Source: Amphiura filiformis
Taxonomy: Eukaryota; Echinodermata; Ophiuroidea; Amphilepidida; Amphiuridae
Assembly (NCBI RefSeq): GCF_039555335.1
Contig: NC_092637.1
Span: forward strand, 44,098,990-44,162,989
Direction of reading: 5' to 3'
Length of the DNA stretch: 64,000 nt
Within the stretch, counting starts at the first letter, position 1. The number at the start of each line of letters is the position of its first letter. Below, piece after piece: positions 33,613-44,432 of the stretch. A program made the position numbers and the translations under genes. Below the pieces are notes generated by a model. The model was not told the DNA's origin. It did not search any database and saw only the letters and a program-made list of their open reading frames with translations.

Positions 33613-33889
33613 TTTGACTGGATTTTCAAAAGTCATAATAACTAGTGTAACAGCTTTTACTTATCATATTTAGAAATTGTGATTTATCCATGAGATGACT
33701 GGCATGCATGGTAGATGTATATAGACAAGTACAGAGTTTGCTCACAAAACTAGACATGCCACTGTCATGTCCTAGTAAGGCCACATGTGAAAACGTTTGT
33801 TTGGCGTAACCCAACCTACATGTACTACATACAGAATGTGCCAAATTGACCATTATTCTGTGCATTAAATTCTGCAATCCCAATCTGGG

Positions 33890-34210
33890 ACCTCATGCAA
33901 TCCTACAAAATGACAATGCTTGCCACCACAGAGCCAGAGTAGTCAAGGAATATGGGAGTAGAGAGAATGAAATGGCCTGCCATCAGCCCAGACCTCAACC
34001 CAATTGACCACTTGTGGGACCAGCTTGGCCGTGGGCTGTCGTGCTGTGCGTGCCAGAGTGGCCAATGCAACCACATTGAATAACCTGCGACGAATCCTAG
34101 TTGAAGAATGGAATGCCAACCCACAGCAACGTGTGACCAGGCTGGTGTGCAGCATGAAAAGGAGGTGCCCGGCTGTTATGGCTGTGAATGGTTTTTCCAC
34201 CCCCTATTGA
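33890..34210 (+). pseudogene. Tc1/mariner transposase C-terminal fragment, copy 2
   Basis: A fuller version of 29965-30270: NDNA, SPDLNPIDHLWDQLGR, then after a frameshift ARVANATTLNNLRRILVEEW and VTRLVCSMKRRCPAV. The third catalytic position reads D (PIDHLWD) where Tc1 elements usually have E. Both copies show this, so it predates the duplication. Inactive. Confidence 0.85.
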
Positions 34211-34260
34211 GGTTGGTGACTAATGTTACTTGAGCACAGAATAATGGTCAATTTGCCATA

Positions 34261-34513
34261 TGTGACCCCTCGGCACAACTGAGCCCTGAAGTCGCCAATC
34301 ATCATTTTTGAGATATTCAACAAAAATATTTTGCTTGAAATTAGCTTTAAAATGATGTATATCATGTCTATAGTACTTGACATTTAAGTAGTGAAAAATC
34401 AATAAAACAGTCAATAAATCCTTTGTTTCCTATTGTTTATTGTTAAGTTCGATGGAGCATATCTCAATAGTGGCACTGGCGACATTCGGGCTCAGTTGTG
34501 CCGAGGGGTCACA
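34261..34513. mobile_element. 253-bp MITE (family D) with TA target duplication and a known empty site
   Basis: TGTGACCCCTCGGCACAACT...AGTTGTGCCGAGGGGTCACA with TA on both sides. The duplicated locus at 30305-30320 reads CCATATTAAG without the insert. This gives a direct pre-insertion/post-insertion pair. A second 253-bp copy is at 49300-49552. The TA duplication fits Tc1/mariner-type mobilisation. Confidence 0.92.
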
Positions 34514-34589
34514 TATTAAGTTTGAGACCCACTACATTAACAAGACATATACTCAGCCGTGAAAAAGGCGATTGTTTTAAATGCTGTGT

Positions 34590-35397
34590 CATTGTATAGA
34601 GCAGGCGCGGATTCAGGGGGGGGGGCGGCGCACCCGGCGCGCGCGGCCCCTCTAATTTTTGCAGAGCGGCGCCTGAGTTTTAGTACTACCAAATTTGTTT
34701 GTAAGGTTCTAACCAGTTGCATAGATTTCTTTTGGACATGGGGGGTGGGGTTGGAAAAAATTTCTTGAAGTATAGTGAATGTAGCACCTTTTGGCGACAG
34801 AATACAAATTTTGCCATATTGAAGCTAAACTGATGAAATTTGGTGCTAAAGTGGAATAAATTTGCACTTTTGGGGCTAAAATGGCCAAATATGCTCAAGG
34901 TTAATTTGGTCAGAGACACACATACAGGCGTCAACATGGGGGGGGGGGATGATTGTATGGACCATCCCCCTGACAAAATATTGGGGGATTTATGTAGAAC
35001 GTGGAAGCATCTTGTGATATGGCCAAAAAAAATAACATGTTTGTTTCCTGTAGCATGTCTAAAAAGTCAAATGCGAAATGCGTTTTTTTATTTTTATTTT
35101 TTTATCCATGTCTTGAAATGAAAATCCTGCATTGGTAATTTACAGTGGGTATCCCGACACACCTTGGCATATATGCATATGTCACTTAGTTTGACCTATT
35201 GACCTACTGTGCAAGGCCAAGGGCCCTCAGTACACTGGTGAAAATACATAATAATCAGATTAACTACCACAGCAACAGGTGAAAACAAGCACCGATACGT
35301 TCACGCGGTACCTCTGCATTGAAGCATATCATGATCATGCTGATCACTTGCACCTGTAAGATAAGTATCTTTGAAAAGACCAGTATTGTATTCAATC
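34590..35397. other. Non-coding; repeat fragments
   Basis: At 34600-34690 there is a GC-rich fragment (GCGCGGATTCAGGGGGGG...GCGGCGCCTGAG). At about 35250-35397 phrases (CGTTCACGCGGTACCTCTGC, TATCTTTGAAAAGACC) match the element at 56964-57186. No gene. Confidence 0.45.
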
Positions 35398-36047
35398 TAT
35401 ACTGCGCCAAATAAGTATCCTTACACTTGGAAAAATAATCATAGTTTCAAAAGTTAACCATATTGAGGGAAATTTGTTTTTTTTATGGATGCGCTATCTA
35501 ATCCTGCACATTTTGACACCACATCGAATCCAATGTGATCTCAAGAAGTAAAGTTACAAGCAATTGAATAGACGAAGGTCAAGTTTTAAAAGTGACAAAT
35601 TGTCCTAAACCAGGCGCATAAAGATTCCAACAAGCGCAACAAAGAGATAACACAGTTTCGTCAATGAAGGGGTTGTTTCAAGCAGTTTTTATTTCTCTGT
35701 ACTTTTCATAACTTTCATTTTATTTGTCAGCTCTTTTCTTACAGTTTTCATTTGTTACTTTTGTTTTAAATTAAAGACATGCACAAATTAGCCATTCACC
35801 ACTCTCAAACCAGATGTCTAGTCCGTGGAGTTTTGAATAGACCAGTTTGTCACTTTTAAAACTGGACCTTCGTCTATTCAAATGCTTGTAACTTTGCTTC
35901 TTGAAGTCACATTGGATTCAATGGGGTGTCATAATGTTCCTGATTAGATAGCGCATCTATTAAAAAAACAAATTTACCCCAATATGGTTCAGTTTTGAAA
36001 TTGTGATTATTTTTCCAAGTGTAAGGATATTTTTCTGGTGCAGTATA
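35398..36047. mobile_element. 650-bp element with about 200-bp terminal inverted repeats
   Basis: TATACTG and TCCTTACACTTGGAAAAATA at the left face TTTTTCCAAGTGTAAGGATA and CAGTATA at the right. TTGAATAGACGAAGGTCAAG / CCTTCGTCTATTCAAATG form the inner limit of the repeats. Non-coding. Confidence 0.8.
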
Positions 36048-36411
36048 TGATTGCAGACATACACAGGACGATGACAGGTTAGTTCACCACGTAAACTTGT
36101 ATGGCTCAAAATTCGGACCGCTCGCCATTTAAGTTTACTGTCATTGAGTATTTTGAAATTGTTGATGTTTTAATGATCCCCGATTTCCGGTCGATTATTT
36201 TAGCTGTGTCATGTCACGTGCATGACGCTGGTGGGAACTAGCCTAGCCTAACTTCAGTAAAAAAAACACGATCGCCGATATCGATGTGATGTGGGACTTG
36301 CATAGGATTACACAGAGATATTTCTTGCCAAAATTTGACCATTTCTAGGCAAGTTGGCCCTACTTTGTCTGTGTTACGTTATGTGAAAAAGGACAGTCTT
36401 AAGTAAGTATA

Positions 36412-36633
36412 TGTGACCCACTGACCCATCACATCGAAACAGACTACCTCGCGGCAGAAATGAAAATGGAGATTTAAACACTAGGATAAACTGCTGCTTT
36501 TTAGTTTGAAGATGACACCTTACTAAAAATGTTTTATGAGGCAAAACAAGCTCTGAATTATTTTTATTTTCCCATCTTCTTTCATTGTTATCTGCCAATG
36601 AAGCTAGCCGCTGTTTCGATGTGATGGGTCACA
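36412..36633. mobile_element. 222-bp MITE, TA target duplication
   Basis: TGTGACCCACTGACCCATCA...TGATGGGTCACA with TA at 36410-36411 and 36634-36635, and CATCGAAACAG on both arms. It begins with TGTGACCC like family D but is otherwise different. Confidence 0.75.
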
Positions 36634-37321
36634 TATGTGCAATGCTTTTGATGTCTTGGGAGACTGTGAGGGATCCGAAACAGCGGGTGACGGAACCTAT
36701 TCTTGACTACATGTGTAATATTCCTTCAACACACTGCAGTACGGTAATAATCTTATACAATGGACAGATAGTATACACCCATTGTATGTGTGAGTTTTCA
36801 CAATCCTTACTGTATTTACGTTTACACATTTTGTACTGACTCTCTGGAGAACTTTTATATTACCTTGTTTGTATGGAGATGGTTTATATACCGGCTCCAT
36901 ACATTCGATGTATGTACAGATAGTATCAGTTTGTGAATGAGGACATTGTATTTAAGTTCCTTGTACTAATGACAGGTGATGAGTGTAACCTGCCGTGCCT
37001 GCTTGTAAGTTGCAGTGCAGCATATATGATGTGTTCAAAATTTGCCATCAAGCATCATTTTTAATTACATATCAAATTAAAGCCCTTGAGTAGGCCTAAA
37101 GAAAGCCAAAACTTAAAACATTTTTGTCATAGTAGGGAGTCCAGTAGTTTCCCGATTTCCGAATTTGTATCTGGAAGCACGTAAAACACGCAAGAATTGT
37201 CGTATGTTTTAAACATGATTTTTATGTTCAAATGGAAAAATAAATTATGATTTGAAGAGATTAAAGATTAATCTTTCTAACTGTGTGATGTTTTTTCCAA
37301 AAAAAGTCTGTATAATCCTAG
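36634..37321. other. Non-coding, nothing recognised
   Basis: No inverted repeat or exon supported. Confidence 0.3.
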
Positions 37322-37492
37322 ATCAATGCGATAAATATGGTGTACCTTCAGAGCAACAGATTAGCAGTAGATGCATTCGTCGCCATCTTGTCACATGAGC
37401 TTCCGGATGTGACAGAGTTTTTGGATCACATCTCATTAACCCCTGACCTAGTCCAAAATCTGAGATTATTATGGGATAGACAAAAGATCAAG
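37322..37492 (+). CDS. Possible single exon, G-protein alpha-like (tentative)
   Basis: A 57-codon phase-0 open segment is bounded by a possible acceptor (TATAATCCTAG) and a good donor (AAG then GTAATT). It reads INAINMVYLQSNRLAVDAF... to SLTPDLVQNLRLLWDRQKIK. The last part resembles the helical-domain motif of heterotrimeric G-protein alpha subunits (TPEL...RLWxDxGIQ). No neighbouring exon with the GTP-binding loops is visible, so it could be an isolated exon of a gene with large introns, a relic, or chance. Confidence 0.33.
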
Positions 37493-39124
37493 GTAATTTT
37501 CCCCGATTTTTCTTGTCAAAAGCCTTATAATTCGGTTATAAAGAGTCCATGAATATGTTGTTACTTTTTTATTCATTATTTGTCAATATGATATTACAAT
37601 ACTAGTTGTCTTTTTTAACTCCCTTTCCAAGTTTTATTAGATTTCAAATAAATTTTGAGACAGTAATCGACATAATAGGGACTTCGTTGCACACATTCCA
37701 GTTGGTCGCGGTGACAGACACAAAACCTGTACGCACACAACTTTAATTGAGCATAACTTCACTATACTTCAAGCTACTGAGCTGATTTAAAGACTGTTGG
37801 TTTTCTCTTTAAATTCTCTTTCCAGTGATACCAAAAGTGCCGGACTCCCTAGTCATATCAAGTTTCCGTAACAAAGTACATCTTATCAAAAAGATTCTGC
37901 TAGCAAAATTCCCCAAAACAGCATTTAGGGGTATTTCTAGATCTTAGTCTCATGGCGATAGCAGCTTTTTTTTATGGAACTGCTATCAAAATCCCTCTAA
38001 AATTCCATGTGCGAGTGGCTCATCACCATAAAAAATCATATATTTGGGTCAAGTGAAGTATATAGAAAACATATTTATGTAGGTTTCCTTCACCGACCTG
38101 TTCTCGAAAAAAATTCAAATTTCTAGGTAAATATGCATTGTGTTTGGGCCGGTACGTTTGGGCCCCGGTCTAGGCGAATTTCGCTGACTAGCAAATGTGT
38201 TTAATAACTAAGGTTTGCCTGGGATACCTAATTAATGACGTAACTTAGCTTCGCCAGCGTATACAAATACGATCATGACGATGGATGTACACTCAGTATA
38301 CCGAGTATTAGTCCGAGGTGCTCTGACGATAACACTCCGATCGCCAGGCAAGACTACGTTTATACGGTGAAGTAGGCCAGTGGGACAACGAAACCGCTAC
38401 GTGAACGAGCTAACCGAGTATGTGCTGATGCATGCAACGTCGAAATTTACATGCATGCTAGTCCGAATAAAAAAATCAGTCGCAGGACAAAATATTAATT
38501 TCTGACGTGCCAGTTTGTTCGAAAATTTCTAACTTTCGTATGAACAACCGATAGCTTGCCACACATTAACTATCGTGTCGTCGTGGATAGTAGATAGATT
38601 TCTCGATCAAATGCCAGTTGACACTGACACTGACAGTTCTCGAGTTTACACTGCAGCTACACTGCCTGGGTCTTTCTACTTACACTATTCCGCTATTCTA
38701 AAATGAATCGAATCCTTTGGAAGGGTCTCCCTTGCATGCTTGAGAATCACGACTTTCCTCATCCCTGATTACATCTTGTTTCCTATGTAGCGGTATCTTA
38801 ATCCCCTTTGTCCAATGCAATGAGAAAATACGGGCAAAAATGTTATCTGTAAGTCACCATTGGACTGTGAATATTGAAAATCCTGTTCTTGTCTATGAGC
38901 ACCGCCTGGCGCCAAATTCACTGAGTCAAGTTTATGGGAGTTTACCTGGGAATTTACCAGGGAGTTCACAAGATAAAGTTTCTAAAAATGTGTATAAAGT
39001 CACAAATTAGCCTCAAAGGGGCTTTCATTTTCTTCAGAAGGGGGGGGGGGTCTTGCTAAATAGGCATAATCAAAAAGTGATGTATTTTTCCCGTACCATT
39101 TGCATTACTAAATCATTTGGAGCA
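37493..39124. other. Non-coding, nothing firmly recognised
   Basis: A stretch at 38150-38700 is less AT-rich and contains TTAGTCCGA words like those at 750-900. No exon with both splice signals and family resemblance was found. Confidence 0.3.
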
Positions 39125-39278
39125 GGAAAATCCTGCATTTTGGCCCAAATTTGACCTCACAGATGAACTTATCAAGTCTTTGCCATTCTAAATTATGTAT
39201 ACTTTTATATACTTTAGACCAACAATTTAGCAGTTATGAGGCCCGAAAGTTTCCATAATTCCAGGGTTCAGACCAACC
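39125..39278. mobile_element. Right-end fragment of the 15570-16132 element family
   Basis: TATACTTTTATATACTTTAG, AACAATTTAGCAGTT and TTTCCATAATTCCAGGGTTC occur in the same order as at 16040-16120. The left part is missing; family B follows immediately. Confidence 0.65.
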
Positions 39279-39290
39279 TTGGGATCCAAA

Positions 39291-39907
39291 ATGAGCGTTT
39301 ATTGCGTTTCGACAGTATTTTTTGTGGGACATGGGAGCACCTCAGACCTATCGAATTGCATTCTGAATACGAAGCATATCTTTCTGATATCAAATAATTT
39401 TCATTTTTTAAAATCACAATATAATACAAATTTTATGACAAATTATAAAAATTTGATATTTTTCAAATTTTGATATATAACAGTCCTCGAAGTAAATTAT
39501 ATAAATCTAATGATATATTCTTAAAGTGTATGTAGCATGGAGGAAAAGCCGACGGTCAATTGAAAATTTTGACCTTTCATATTGAAGATATGGATTTTTT
39601 CCCAAAAAATCCATATCTTCAATACGAAAGGTCAAAATTTTCAATTGATCGTCGGCTTTTCATCCCACCTACATACACTTTAACTATAAATCATCAGATT
39701 TATCAAGTTTACTTCAAGTACTGTTAAATATCAAAAATATCAATTTTTAATGATTTGCCATAAAATGTGTATTAAATTGCGAATTTCAAAAAAACAAAAT
39801 TATTTGATATCAGAATGACATTCTTCGTATTCAGAATGCAATTCGATATGTCTGATGTGCTCTAATGTCCCAAAATAAATACTGTCCAAACGTTCATACC
39901 CCAGCCC
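39291..39907. mobile_element. 617-bp palindromic MITE (family B)
   Basis: The left end GGGATCCAAAATGAGCG and right end AAACGTTCATACCCCAGCCC, with TTAA to the right. The centre (about 39590-39640) is nearly perfectly mirrored around TTTTTTCCCAAAAAA, so one strand could fold into a long hairpin. Confidence 0.8.
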
Positions 39908-40248
39908 TTAAGAACCCCCTGTTCTAACAACAACAAAACAGGAAGAAAAAAAACAGTTTCAAAATAACAACAACAAAATATACCGCAAAATGTCAATATA
40001 CAACCCCCCATTTACCCTAACAAAAACCAAAAAAAGCCTGTTTTGTGATCAAGAATATGCAAATTATCGTGATAAATTCAATACTACATTAACTATAGGC
40101 CTAGGCCCTATTACAACATTATAACATTTGTGAGGGCTGTCATAGTTGTCGTCGCTCAATCATGTCTTATGTTATGTTATGTTATTTATTTTTTTAAATA
40201 TATTTATTTATTTATTCAATTAATTATTCATGTATTTGGCCATGCGTT
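39908..40248. other. Non-coding AT-rich spacer
   Basis: Contains AACAACAACAAAA and TTTATTTATTTATT simple sequence. Confidence 0.4.
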
Positions 40249-41050
40249 TTGAGTTGGGCCGGTAATGTGTAACATGTTTCGCGAGATGAAAATTGCATAT
40301 TTTTTCGTTTAAATGTCCATATCTTTTACATACTATACCCAATATAAAAGTATACATTTTCTTGCAGCAAATAACCCAAGAAATCCAAACATGCACTTTA
40401 AAATGACACAGGTTGTAATACTAAGGAGTTATGAAACTGAAAGAACCAAATATTTTAGGGAAAAAATGGAAAATTTGATTTAAAAACAAAACAATTAAGT
40501 GTAGGCCCTACCTCACCTATTTAAAAGTTACATATTTTAATTCCTCTCAGTCAGAGCTTTTTATACATATTTAACACCATAGGGTTCAATAAAATGAAAA
40601 AAGTTTTGCGCTAGCCTCTTTCAAGGCATTCTTTCCCATTGACCTCAATATGTAACCCGAACAGAATATAAAATATGCAAAATTGCTTCTCAAAGCAAAT
40701 TAAATTACCTGGAATATGCTTGTATGGTGTTAAAGTATGTATGGTGTTAATGTAAAGAAATGGACCTCTTGCATTATATGACTCCCGGGGTCACTTTTAT
40801 TAAATTTGCTCCTCCTGGTCATCCTCCTCCTGATCATCCTCCACCCCGCACATTATGCTAATTAGATGCTAATTATTCAAATGCTAATAATTTTTTACAA
40901 CATTTATTATGCTTTCTGTATTGGTCTCATCACAAGCTTTAATTTGACACCAAATTTAACTACATAGGCTGTAGGCCTATTATTATGAACCCCAAAAATG
41001 TCGCGCGCATGTTACATCTCCACCTACTGGCCCAACTTAAAACGCATGGC
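40249..41050. mobile_element. 802-bp inverted-repeat element
   Basis: GCCATGCGTTTTGAGTTGGG with CATGTT further in is matched by CCCAACTTAAAACGCATGGC at the right. AT-rich non-coding interior. Confidence 0.7.
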
Positions 41051-41178
41051 GTTGACTTATTGACTTATTTATTTCTTTATTAACTTATTAATTTATTTAT
41101 TCATTTTTATTTTACAGACATTAAATCATGACAGTAGTTCAATATTGAGTTTACCTATTATTGTATTGACTTCGTTAA

Positions 41179-41662
41179 AGTATCTAAAATGAGCGTTTAT
41201 TGCGTTTCGACAGTATTTTTTGTGGGACATGAGAGCACCTCAGACCTATCGAATTGCATTCTGAATACGAAGCCGACGGTCAATTGAAAATTTTGACCTT
41301 TCATATTGAAGATATGGATTTTTTTCCCAAAACGACATAATTTTTTTTGGTGTTTTGGGAAAAAAAATCCATATCTTCAATACGAAACATCAAAATTTTC
41401 AATTGATCGTCAGCTTTTCATCCCACCTACATACACTTTAAGTATAAATCATCAGATTTATAAAGTTTACTCAAGTACTGTTAAATATCAAAAATATCAA
41501 TTTTTAATGATTTGCCATAAAATGTGTATTAAATTGCGAATTTCAAAAATCAAAATATTTGATATCAGAATGACATTCTTCGTATTCAGAATGCAATTCG
41601 ATATGTCTGATGTGCTCTAATGTCCCAAAATAAATACTGTCCAAACGTTCATACCCCACCCC
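41179..41662. mobile_element. 484-bp palindromic MITE (family B), shortened left arm
   Basis: Flanked by TTAA (41175-41178 and 41663-41666). The left arm lacks about 130 bp present in 39291-39907: it jumps from CTGAATACGAAG straight to CCGACGGTCAATTGAAAATT. The right arm is complete. Confidence 0.75.
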
Positions 41663-41936
41663 TTAAAGAAAGTCTCTAAATTTTGCTTACCTAGGTCAAC
41701 GGGCAATAATTGTTAACAGTCGGGCAACGCTGTGAATTGTATATCTTTCTCCGGTTCATAGTTTTATATTCGAAGCCGCATATATTTTGACGACCAAAAA
41801 GAATTCGAAGCCGAATATAATATTCGCCTTCGAATATTCACTATGAACCGGCCCTCAACCCTAACACTGACCCGTGCTTTTTGATATCGGAGGTCATTGC
41901 TGCCCGGCCAGCAATTCCGTGAGCATATCACACTTT

Positions 41937-42164
41937 GGGACGCACCATTAGACTTAGGGGGAGGAAGTTTATGAAAAAAAAAAAAAAAATTCCCCCACGC
42001 AAAAAAAAACTTTCCCCACTAAAAAAAAAAAAAAAAAAACTTTCCCCACCTAACTGTATAAATGCATGAAAATTTTTTAATAAAAACTTGCCGGCGGCGA
42101 AAAAAAAAAACTTGCTCCGACCCCAACTTCCTCCACCCCCCCTTGAAGTCTAATGGTGCGTCCC
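41937..42164. mobile_element. 228-bp MITE (family F), copy 1
   Basis: GGGACGCACCATTAGACTT and AAGTCTAATGGTGCGTCCC are exact inverse ends. The interior has long A runs with CCCCAC units. Confidence 0.75.
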
Positions 42165-42443
42165 ATTAGGGTGATTGCGTCATCGCAGACCCTGGGATTC
42201 ATGCATGCGCAGAATTTTTCACCGTGGTATTTACAAGTTTTAGGGTTAATCAAATTTCATCTTAAGCAAAATAATACCTCTTTGGATCAAACAGAGAGGA
42301 TTGAATTGGAAAACAATGCCAACTCAATCAATGAATTTTTATCACACGGGAAGGTGGCAGCAAAACTGGATATAAAACAAAATGTTCTGTATATTGGTAT
42401 AGTATACCTCACCAAAATCTTTTTAAAGATTTCACTGTATTAA
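42153..42443 (+). CDS. Unrecognised open frame, 96 codons (tentative)
   Basis: After a possible acceptor (CATGCATGCGCAG near 42210) the frame reads NFSPWYLQVLGLIKFHLKQN and later LDQTERIELENNANSINEFL and GKVAAKLDIKQ, a composition that looks coding. A possible donor (TTG then GTATAG) follows. No family could be named and the first codons overlap a MITE. It may be an exon, a relic, or chance. Confidence 0.25.
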   Translation: MVRPIRVIASSQTLGFMHAQNFSPWYLQVLGLIKFHLKQNNTSLDQTERIELENNANSINEFLSHGKVAAKLDIKQNVLYIGIVYLTKIFLKISLY

Positions 42444-42570
42444 TTACATTAAATTTTGGCTGATTTTTCAATAATTGCCAGCTTCTATATAGGTATTTAA
42501 AAATACCTATATATAGAAGCTGGCAATTATTGAAAAATCAGCCAAAATTTAATGTAATTAGTACAGTGAA
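42431..42570. mobile_element. 140-bp near-perfect palindrome
   Basis: The arms are about 65 bp and differ at very few positions. The ends are TTCACTGTATTAATTACATT and AATGTAATTAGTACAGTGAA and the centre is near TATTTAAAAATA. It may be an inverted-repeat element almost without interior, or a foldback. Confidence 0.8.
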
Positions 42571-42607
42571 ATAATCCACTGACAAAAACAATCAAGCCAA
42601 TAAAGAC

Positions 42608-43005
42608 CCCAGCAAACACACAAAATTGTCGACATCATTCGCAAAAGGTTATAAAAGTTTGTCAGAAAACGTTTAAATGTCGGGTTATATAAAGGGTATA
42701 CAAAGGGTATAAAACGTTTTCATAGCATTCAAAAACGTTTTTTGATAACTTATTGCAAATATTCTAACATAATGTTATTTAAGTGTTGACAAAATATTTA
42801 GCAAAAAATGTTTGCAAAACAATATTTTTAATAACATTTTGAAAACATTTTAAAAATATTTTTGTAGCATCTTTTCATACAAAATGTTTTAAAACGTTTT
42901 CGTGACCTTTATATAACCCGACATTTAATGTTATTAAAACATTTTTACCAAAATCCAAAATAGAACCTGTTAAAAACGTTTTAAAAACATTTTGTGTTTG
43001 CTGGG
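42608..43005. mobile_element. 398-bp element with CCCAGCAAACACA ends
   Basis: CCCAGCAAACACACAAAATT at the left and AACATTTTGTGTTTGCTGGG at the right. Inside, AAACGTTTT words abound and a second inverse pair (TTTAAATGTCGGGTTATATA / TATATAACCCGACATTTAAT) is present. I recall similar CCCAGCAAACAC ends from repeats in many invertebrate genomes, but this was not checked. Confidence 0.8.
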
Positions 43006-43016
43006 ATATTTCAAAC

Positions 43017-43565
43017 AAGCATTCATTAAGCCATCATAAAGCGAAGTAGAAAGTCTAGACAATCTACTGACGAGATTCTTCAGGCTTTATAAACTCCATA
43101 CAAAGCATTCATTAAGCCGCCATCACAAAGCGTAGTAGAAAGTGGAGACAATCTACTGAAGTCTACTGACGAGATTCTTCAGGCTTTAGAAACTCCATAC
43201 AAAGCATTCATTAAGCCATCACAAAGCGTAGTAGTAAGTGGAGACAATCTACTGACGAGATTCTTCAGGCTTTAGAAACTCCATACAAAGCATTCATTAA
43301 GCCATCACAAAACGTAGTAGAAAGTGGAGACAATCTACTGACGAGATTCTTCAGGCTTTAGAAACTCCATACAAAGCATTCATTAAGCCATCACAAAGCA
43401 TAGTAGAAATTGGAGACAATCTACTGACAAGAATCTTCAGGGTTTGATGAAACTCCATACAAGGCATTCATCATAAGCCATCACAAAGCGTAGTAGAAAG
43501 TGGAGACAATCTACTGACAAGATTCTTCAGGATTCAAATTAATGGATTCAAGTCATATTTCAAGT
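43017..43565. repeat. Minisatellite, 86-bp unit, about six copies
   Basis: Units begin AAAGCATTCATTAAGCCATC and contain GTAGTAGAAAGTGGAGACAA and GAGATTCTTCAGGCTTTAGA. The 43201 to 43287 step is 86 bp. One unit has a duplicated CTACTGAAGT stretch. The last unit runs into the 1.5-kb tandem duplication. Confidence 0.85.
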
Positions 43566-43653
43566 TATTAAAATTGACATTTTATTAGACGTAAAATATT
43601 CGGTTCAACCTGTCTTCGTTTTTAATCTATTCCCACTCTATTTTCATTATAAA

Positions 43654-43854
43654 GGGATTCACCATTAGACTTCAAGGGGGGGGGTAGGAAGTATTTAAAA
43701 AAATTCCACCACTACATGAGCAACAAAAAAAACCTTTCCCACCAACACTACACTAAAAAAAATCCCCACCTAACTGTGTATAAATGCATGAAATTTAAAA
43801 CAATTTCTCCCTACCACAACTTCCTACCCCCTTTGAAGTATAATGGTGCGTCCC
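43654..43854. mobile_element. MITE (family F), copy 2 (in tandem unit 1)
   Basis: The left end GGGATTCACCATTAGACTTC is slightly changed and the right end ATAATGGTGCGTCCC intact. The equivalent in unit 2 is about 45202-45396. Confidence 0.7.
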
Positions 43855-43888
43855 TAATGTTTAACTTCTAACGAATGGTTGATGCGTA

Positions 43889-44060
43889 GGGGCTGTGCAA
43901 TAATTATGAGCCGGGGGGGGTAATATTTCCAAACGGCTCAACAAAATCGCTTGTCCCCCTCTCGGCCCGCCAAAAATGGCTTGCCCCCCCCCCCCCTTCT
44001 CGGCTCGCCAAAAATTCTTCCCCCCCCCTCGCACATGCCAAATTTTCAAACTGCATGGCC
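43889..44060. mobile_element. Family E, left part only (in tandem unit 1)
   Basis: GGGGCTGTGCAATAATTATG and GCTTGCCCCC body phrases are present. The right terminal repeat is absent. The equivalent in unit 2 is about 45432-45595. Confidence 0.65.
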
Positions 44061-44432
44061 TTACCCTTACTCATATTGGAAGAGTTTCTTCTTATGATTA
44101 AGACTAAATATCTAAACAATATTGAGTTACACAATAAAATACTATACAAAATTTATTATATAGGCCTACATTGTAGCCGTTAATTAAGCACTTGTTCGGT
44201 TGAAATTACAAGTTTCAAATGTGGCGAGGAAGTTTAACTTAACTTGGCCGGATTCAAATTGTACCTTGTAGCTGCATTATTTGCCTGGAGCACAAATAAG
44301 GTAAACCGCCTTAGTTCTTCAACCTTAGCAGATGACCCTTTTGTGTACCAAGAGTCCAGGTAGTTACAATTTGCGTGCTCCAAGCGGTCGACATGAAGGT
44401 AATGACGGAACAAACATCCACTTTTATCTTAA

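Noticed and set aside
39279-41620. Open frames inside family B elements
   Set aside because: They follow mirrored non-coding arms, and their proteins are Phe/Asn/Ile-rich without motif.
43017-43565. Regular direct repeats as a CRISPR array
   Set aside because: The units are contiguous 86-bp tandem copies without unique spacers, and the DNA is animal.
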